Of a DNA stretch of 64,000 bases, positions 57,331 to 64,000 are shown piece by piece. The stretch is from Fasciolopsis buskii (lineage: Eukaryota > Platyhelminthes > Trematoda > Plagiorchiida > Fasciolidae), in contig LUCM01004076.1 in NCBI GenBank assembly GCA_008360955.1, positions 40,952 through 104,951 of the forward strand, written 5' to 3'. The notes beneath the pieces are model-generated. The model saw only the letters and a program-made list of their open reading frames with translations, was not told the origin of the DNA and did no database searches. The position numbers and the translations under genes are program-made. Positions within the stretch are counted from its first letter, which is position 1. Each line of letters opens with the position of its first letter.

Positions 57331-58837
57331 AATTCTGATCCAGCCTCCCCCGCGTTGATTATGGTCACTGGGGCCGAACAACTCTTCGCTTTGTCTCCTC
57401 TTGGCACTTTCCAAATGACAGATTCAATTTTAATCATATTTTTTTCAAACTCCCCTTTGCCATGACCCTTCAGGTTTTTCGGAACCTATTAACATGCTTG
57501 TTTTCTAGCACCCAGATGAGAATCTTACTTTCTGAGCCAATCGCATGCACCAGGCCATCTATCCAACACATCTCATTTATTTCTGAATAGCCCCTGTGAA
57601 CCATACCACTGCATCCGAAGGCATAAAAGGACCAATTATGTTAGACCAACCTGGACAATACCTAGGATTAACCGTCGATGCCCACTGAGAGGATGAAATA
57701 GTTCGAACTGTAATTTTCAACCCTCTCATTATTTTTTCCTTCGTCATTAATCATATCCATTCAGGTGGAACAATTTCAAACTACCTTCCGCCTCCTTATC
57801 ATTTCAGACTGTCTATTCACACCATGGGTTATTTATAAATTGTTTTTTCGAAAATTCGCACGTGAGTTTGGTTCCAGATGACTCACCGCGCAACTATGCT
57901 TGGGCTCCGAATACAACCCAGGCGTCATTTCCCCCGTGGTTTCCATACATGGAGCTTTATGCGCTGGATTTCACACCGATGACATGGCTAAGCCGATCAG
58001 CTGAAAGAAAGGCATAGGTATGATTCCAAAAACCTGCCAGGAGGCCCAGGGCACCCAAAGGGCAGACATTGCAGCCGAACGTTCTTGTATGCTCACCGTC
58101 TCACCCGTACTAACCCAGTCACCAATCACTCACTCAGTACGGTACCCATGCTTCCAGCCGATCTAATTTCCACTCACTTGTCAAGGGACTCGTAGCTTTG
58201 AATGCATCTGCAATTTGTTGCTCAAATTTTCAGCATTTAATAGAATCATAGTGCCTTCCAGTCAGATCATGCCGCATCCATCCTTCAGCCATTTTTTCTC
58301 CTCAAAGGTAAACTGAACCTCTTCCAAATAGTCCGTTACATTTACTATACTTTAGTCATGAATTAAATCTGCCGTCAGGTACCTTTTTGAGTTCACTCAT
58401 ATTTCCCGACGCAAATCCGTAGCATTGTAACATTCTTGCTCATAGCTTTTCACCGCTAACTTGGTTCCGCAGGCAAATACTCGCATCCACATCTTTGCCC
58501 TTCATAAAATCAACAACTAATGATGATGATGATAATAATATTGGCATACCTTTTGAGGCATGCCAAAAGGCATGCAGGCTGCATTCGAAAACTTCAGTTC
58601 AGTTGTCAGATAGAGGGTAATTTTAGAAAAAAATAATAATGAAGTAAAATAGTAGGCCGTACTACGGACTCGAATACGGAAATCGCACGTAATTGCAACA
58701 GTAACGGCAGACTTAATATGTCGAGGTTATTTGGCCTGTATGGGGTGCTTGATCCGTCAGTGCTTCCTAGTGCGGATTCGGTGATTAGCGGCAGATAAAA
58801 ACTGTGGATTGTGAGAACAGTGTAAAACACAGGATTA
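57331..58837. other. No gene recognised; TGA/TAA microsatellite
   Basis: Short frames only. A (TGA)n(TAA)n run lies at about 58519-58541, followed by TTTTGAGGCATGCCAAAAGGCATGC, in which GGCATGC occurs twice and TTTT and AAAA can pair. Confidence 0.4.
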
Positions 58838-59062
58838 ATGACTTTGGAGCCAAAAAGCTCATCATTTGGAATCTGGCGGAACGGTCCCGCAAGCGGAATG
58901 TGGGATCACAGTGACGTCGATTTAGCTGCTTTGGCAGTCACTCAAAAACGGAAGGGAAATCGTCCATTGTTTCATATATATGGAGACAGCATGCATAATC
59001 AAAGTAAATCTTTGGTACAGAGATGTTACAGAAAATCGATGTGGAGGCAGCAATCAGGTTAA

Positions 59063-59341
59063 GTGGGCGCAAACAGATTGGATCAGTTAGCTAGTGAAAC
59101 CAAAGCGAGCATAGCACCTAAATATTGCCAAAATGACTTTTTGAGGATAACACAAAGGGTGAGTGCTGCCTCTGACCTACCAGGTCCCAAGCTTCTCGCT
59201 GGAGATTTCAATGCACATGGCACATGCTGGTCCACGCTTTCCGCCCAAAATTACTCGCTCCCTTTCCTTGAAAGCGTCCTTCATGGCGGCTGGACCCAAC
59301 GCGTAACTAATCCAACAAAAACTGCAATGTTCTTGACTTGA
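59063..59341 (+). pseudogene. CR1-B endonuclease, C-terminal half
   Basis: The frame carries LPGPKLLAGDFNAHGTCWST, LPFLESVLHGGWTQRVTNPT and a final TAMFLT where NVLDLxFT is expected, so a frameshift or point loss follows. The AGDFN catalytic motif is intact. The first half of the domain is absent. Confidence 0.88.
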
Positions 59342-59981
59342 CATTTACGATGTGCTTTACACGTGCTAAACATCCACTAAAGTTAGTTCACATGGATGTG
59401 ATCATTTGCCTGTTACCTATTCGTTTACACTGCCCCTGAATAGGTGCCCTTCGCCTAACCTAGGGCCGTATTTAAGAGCTGACTGGAATCGCCTACCTAC
59501 TCTAGTTCGTAATTCAAACTGGGACACATTTTTTCTATCAACAGAAGTACAATCGGCCGCTGATGAGTTCTACTCCAACCTGCACAATTGCCCTGATGCC
59601 ATTACGCGTCCCACACGCTAAGCATGCCGCCCAAAAAACTTATCGTGACCGAAGAAACTGTGAGCTTGCTAAACTCCAGCGGACCTTTTCTAAAACCGGA
59701 GATTTTTCATTGTTCCTGCAAATAAGTTGATTAACTAAAACCATAGAAATATTACTGGACCGCAGAAGCAAAGAGCAGGAGCCGCAAGCACTAAACCAGC
59801 CAAACCCAAACGCAGCACTGGCAAAACTGCTTAAACGCAGAACTTATTCTGGATCCTCAGCTACTCAAGTCCCGTATATCATTCAAAACAACAGATATGT
59901 AAACAACTCACAGGAGATTGCAGAATCTTTCGGTGAATTCTCTGCATCTGCTCTGGTAAACGATAACAATCCCTCTACCAT

Positions 59982-61054
59982 ATGCCAATCTCGCTTAACT
60001 ACAGAGTCATACTCAACAGTTTTATTTCTTCCGAAGGACGTAGGCCAGATGTTGGTAAAACCAAAGTTGGTAACCACTCTGGACCTGATTCATTGCCTCA
60101 CGCTGCGTTCGCATTAGGTGGGAGCGATACCCCAATTTTGTTCGCAAACATCGTCAACTTGTCCATTCAGTGCCGCACCTTCCCGTCACCGTGGAAAACC
60201 TGTGTGATTATACCCGCTCACAAAAGAAGCACACGCTATGACCCTGCATACTATCGTGCAATAAACCACACCTCTATATTTTTCAGGATCATGGAGAGCC
60301 TGGTTGAGAATAGTCCTGTGGCTTACCTTCTAGAACATAAACTTATTAATCATGGCCAGCATGGCTTCCTTCGTAAGAAAGCCTGCGCTACTTGCATGAC
60401 TGACTGCCTGAACACTATCACTGAGGCCCTGAGTACCGGGAGATCAGTTGTAGCAATCTTTTTAGACATGACGAAGGCTTTCGATAGTGCCCCACCCTAG
60501 GTTGTTAAATAAAATGGCATCCTACTGTATTGGTGATCCAATGCCGTCATGGTTTTTATCTTATTTATCATTTAGAAAGCAGATAGTACAAGTAAATGTC
60601 TTAATATCTGAACCTAGATTAGCGTCCAGCGGTGTGATCCAAGGCAGCGTCCTGGGCCTCCTGCTCTTCCTGTTGTACGTTAATGATGTTATTCGATGTT
60701 ATTCCAAACGACACTCCCGTTCTCTTTGCAGACGATATCAAAATTGCGTACACCTTTCGCCCTGAAGCTTTAGAATCCACCATACGTCACATATCACAAG
60801 ACTCAGCGTCACTCAACCCCTGGGCAAACGACTGGATGATGAAATTCTCCGCTGAAAAAAGCCGCATCATGGAGTACAACTGCGTTATACCCCCAAGAGA
60901 ATTCAAGCTTGGAACCCAAACCATCCCCGTTAATTGCCAAGTTCGGGACCTAGGCCTAAATTATTCCTGCACCTTCAACTTCTCGGAGCATGCTCTTGTA
61001 CAATCGACGGAAGGAAATAAATCAATGCGGCCGTTACACCGAACTCTGAAGTAG
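59982..61054 (+). pseudogene. CR1-B reverse transcriptase, three frames
   Basis: Frame 59982-60500 gives KVGNHSGPDSLPHAAFAL, FPSPWKTCVIIPAHKRST, LLEHKLINHGQHGFLRKK and VVAIFLDMTKAFDSAPP, with the first catalytic Asp present. Frame 60487-60765 gives SYLSFRKQIVQVNVLISE and SSGVIQGSVLGLLLFLLYVN. Frame 60683-61054 gives TPVLFADDIKIAYTFRP (FADD intact) and NDWMMKFSAEKSRIMEYN, then QVRDLGLNYSCTFNFSEHA. Only two frameshifts, near 60490 and 60690, separate a complete set of RT motifs. Confidence 0.92.
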
Positions 61055-62039
61055 CTCCCTTGTGGCTCCACCGCATAAGGGTAAATCCGACACTCTTTAA
61101 CAACATTATTACGGGGGACAATTGCATCCCTGCACCTCGTGTTAGAAACACACTCCCATACTCTCTCCGAAACGCGGATTCCACTACAACTCTCCCAGTT
61201 TCAAAGACTTCCGTTAGAGCCAAATTCTTTATTGTTAGATACTCGTCATTATAGAACAAACTACCCCGTCAGCTGCGCATTCTGTCACCATCATCTATTG
61301 CATTTAAAAACAAAGTACTTAGAGTGGGCAGTGTGCCATTTCACGTTAATCTCTATCACCCATACTCACCTGAGGACCGAGTGTATGAAACTAGATTGGG
61401 CTTCTGAAAAACGGATTGATGTCACCTTTTCGTTCATTGCGGAAAAGAAAGGAAATCTTACTCATATCGTATAGGAATCAACCTAGTCGCTCGCACTGCA
61501 AACAGAGCTCCGGCACCAGCGCATACTACTTATTTGCATGCATTTTCACGTCGGATGCATCTCGCCTGCAAGAACGAAACCTAGCGCTCAATAGTCTGTC
61601 TTCATATTCATAAACATTATCGTTTTAACTGCGTATAGCGTTCCTCGCCCACAACTCTCTGTCATCCACTTACCTAACTCATTACATCACCGTCGCCAAA
61701 GATGTGTGGCATCAATACCCGGTCATCTTCTTCTATAATAACGATTCACTATCATCCTCATTCTTACTTTTCATCAATCGTTCTCTCCAAGCAAATGAAT
61801 TTGGCCCGTTTAAATCACTTTTTTTCTGACGAACCCAAACGGTACTCTCCAGACGAAATTAGTTCAACATCTTGGATTCATCCTTTCTTACCCTCCGTCG
61901 ATATCTCTGTCTGCTTTAAACATTTCTGACCTCAAACCATCTCCACGAACATAGAGTCATACGTAGAATCTTCCCTTCCTGCAGTGACCGTTTCCATCTA
62001 ACATAACCGCTGGCCACGCCCATTTCAGCAGACACCCTT

Positions 62040-63400
62040 ATATTTTGAATCGCACCATGCGTTCTAGTAACTTCCTTCTCTGAGCCGCTCGTAAGGTTGA
62101 TCGCTTCATAATCCGCAGCTGGCAGCTGGGCCAGAATGCCGTTCGTCTTTTTTCTCTCGTTTCCGGGCCATATGGTTCTGCTTGGATGGAAACACATAAA
62201 CCATGTTCTGGATACCGCGGTTTCGGCGCGGGTGCGAGTATCCGATCCTGGAAAAATGATGTATGCCTTACCCTATCCATGCCATATTTGAATTCCTTCC
62301 CCCACACTACGAGTACACTGGCGTTACCACAATAGTGCGGGGCGCGGTCATATCCACCGCTTTGGCCGGCGCATATCGGGCGGGCAGCTCGGCTGCAGCG
62401 GTGTGCGGGTGCAGCTGGGTTGGCGGATTACACCTCCTCCTGCGTTCACCCTCTAACGGTGTTTTTCAGGTTGGGTGGCCAGCACTGGGTCGGTCCCACC
62501 CAATAGCACTGTTGTGGTAAACAGCACTCCAGCTCTTGTGTTCACGTGCACCATTTTGTACTGGCTTCCTCATGCTCCTCCCCAAATTCTTTTGCCAAAA
62601 CCTTACAAAATGGACTCACGAATCGACAGCATTTTTATTGGCATCTGATATAAACCGACATTCACAATGCATATTGACATCCGAAAACAGCTGCGGACCG
62701 TCATTTTTCATCAACCTCTATTCTGGTCTGCGGAATTTGGCAATAGACCGATGCTCCTGGTAACAGTTCTTCACACGAGTCCACCAGACATTGACCCATT
62801 TGACTCCGGTTCTTCTTCTTTTCCAACGCCACCTTCGTCTCTAGACCAAGCCCAAATTTATGATCGCAAGATTGCTCGAAACAAACCTCATGTATTAGTA
62901 TTACGATGGCACAATTCCCATCCATTGTCGCCGCTTTCCTTGTTTAGCGGGCTGTGCTTTCAGGTTTTTCTAGTTCTACACTGCCTTTTTTGATATACTG
63001 TCTGGATTTTACTCACCTCCATTCCGTTATCACATCCACATCGATCTTCATCTTTACCATATTTCTCTCTTGAGTTTTGGGAATCCGGGCCCACTGGCGA
63101 AAACAGCCATTGACTTCCTGCCTAATTGTGCGCTCGATGCGCATCTTTGAAGCATCCAAACATAGTATCACTCGCAGTTCAGGAGTGGTAATCAGTCGCA
63201 GTCGTGCCCAACAAATCACATTGCCTGATATGATCTTGTGTGGGAAACCACATTGCACTGCATATCTAGCTTATGTTTTTCGTGTCTGCACTGCGCCTTC
63301 CCTGCACAATTTTGCTCTTGTCTTGCTCATGACTCTCGCAAATCGATAAGTATACACTATTATTATTATTATTATTACTATTATTATTATTATTATTACA
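62040..63400 (+). repeat. Composite repeat, plus-strand copy with ATT tail
   Basis: Three parts. First, 62040-62321 corresponds to 49034-49260 but is clearly diverged, with about 45 extra bases. Second, 62322-62990 is nearly the same as 48364-49033, with a 3-nt indel near 62430 and few substitutions. Third, 62990-63355 is the diverged 3' module (TCACATCCACATCGATC, CTAATTGTGCGCTCGATGCG, CATGACTCTCGCAAATCGAT) followed by the ATT microsatellite. Open frames at 62263-62520 and 62667-62993 are conserved between copies but match no family known to me. Confidence 0.85.
63356..63399. repeat. ATT trinucleotide microsatellite (element tail)
   Basis: About 14 ATT/TTA units with one ACT interruption, directly after ATCGATAAGTATACACT. 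It is the 3' tail of the composite repeat. Confidence 0.95.
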
Positions 63401-64000
63401 GAGGTATTAGCGTTTGTCCAGGCTTTCTTTTCCAAAGTTGTCAAATTGGTAGAACCAAGGTACGGAAGCGCAGAAAGCCTGGCAGTATCACAAGACTGAT
63501 GCGTCTTCATCGTGAACGTGGTTAACAGGATTCATCAAAGTTTAATTGGACGGTCCATTGTGCCGCGGCAGCTCTAGAGATCAAAGACGCTCGGTTTGGT
63601 TGGAAGTGACCATTGGCCCACAGAAAACCGGACTCAATCACCCACCTGCACAAGGCCAAAACAAAACCTCACCTCGATTACCTTATACATGCCTGGTATC
63701 CTGTGTTCAAAAAGGACGCCACTGGCCCTGACTAATGGTAGCGATTACCTGCGTAAGCGATTGATGGGTAAGGAGAAAATTCAAACGACCAATGGCTCCG
63801 TGATTGAAATTTCTTCTTTTCGGCCGGAAGGAGGCAGTGTTGACTCTATGTAGGCCTTCAAGATTACAAACGGTTTGTCGGGTCCTAGTCCAGACAATCA
63901 TTTTGCAAGAAGTAAACTCTCAAACACGTGGCCATAAGAGTAGGCTTACGAAGCAACGTTTTTTTATTCATGACGCATTTCCTTTGGAAAAGGGTCGTTG
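63401..64000. other. No gene recognised
   Basis: Frames up to 95 codons on the plus strand have no recognisable motif. The window ends here. Confidence 0.35.

Larger units (their letters stand above)
58838..62035 (+). mobile_element. CR1-clade LINE family B, best-preserved copy
   Basis: Endonuclease C-terminal half at 59063-59341, post-endonuclease segment at 59406-59621 (LGPYLRADWNRLPTLV), a basic linker to 59980, RT at 59982-61054 and the C-terminal block at 61060-61254 (FNNIITGDNCIPAPRVRNTL). What follows to about 62035 is probably 3' UTR, by loose similarity with the minus-strand copy. The start of the element is missing: the 58838-59062 frame has no recognisable endonuclease motif. It serves as the reference for the other family B pieces in the window. 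Confidence 0.85.

Noticed and set aside
63356..63399. ATT run as an independent microsatellite locus or a CRISPR-like array
   Set aside because: It directly follows the shared 3' end of the composite repeat and is best read as that element's tail; there are no spacers.

Overview
The window looks like a repeat-dense, gene-poor stretch of an animal nuclear genome, most likely a flatworm (trematode or cestode). The evidence for that is the mix of non-LTR retrotransposon (LINE) relics. There are RTE-clade elements whose C-termini read LLYGCETW…VFDHRCLRSIARI and GHVLRM. There are CR1-clade elements with separate ORF1 and ORF2, and one jockey-clade element. No bacterial operon, rRNA, tRNA or CRISPR array was recognised. 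Nearly every readable protein is a LINE relic broken by frameshifts and stops, so the region is a palimpsest of nested dead elements. The organism call is an inference from family resemblance; no database was searched.

Layout. 1-12 kb is mostly RTE: a 3' end (+, 1-813), an endonuclease fragment (-, 815-1450), a reverse transcriptase (RT) scrap (+, about 2715-2880), a nearly complete decayed copy (-, about 3640-6470), a 5' end (+, about 6590-7790) and another copy (-, about 10030-12000). A jockey-like element (-, about 7790-10020) abuts or interrupts these. A CR1/Rex-like RT and C-terminus lies at 13.7-15.2 kb (-). The most striking structure follows: two 1310-bp arms in inverted orientation (17814-19123 and 25550-26859), differing at only one base that I noticed, around a 6426-bp loop containing old LINE pieces. 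From 28 kb onward come two CR1 families. Family A has copies at about 28.05-34.15 kb (+) and 52.4-57.3 kb (+). Family B has copies at about 38.4-44.4 kb (-), 44.6-46.1 kb (+) and 59.0-61.3 kb (+), plus fragments at 20.4-21.2 and 36.1-36.5 kb. A third repeat family (about 23.1, 35.7, 36.5, 47.8-49.3 and 62.0-63.4 kb) has no obvious protein of its own. Its copies share one 3' end: a CTCG/CGAG stem, then AAATATACA, then an ATT-repeat tail.

Host coding sequence is sparse. Four candidates keep clean frames and splice-like borders amid the debris. They are a PHD-finger exon (-, 37860-38096), an exon ending in FDEFGFRIDDL (-, 2052-2339, with a possible short upstream exon at 2403-2495), a possible terminal exon (-, 21400-21722), and an exon-like frame carried in both arms of the inverted repeat (18500-18761 - and 25912-26173 +). 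None is proven, and I assign no gene symbols. The window does not describe a working pathway. Its interest lies in the inverted repeat, the shared 3'-end repeat family, and the element-on-element architecture.
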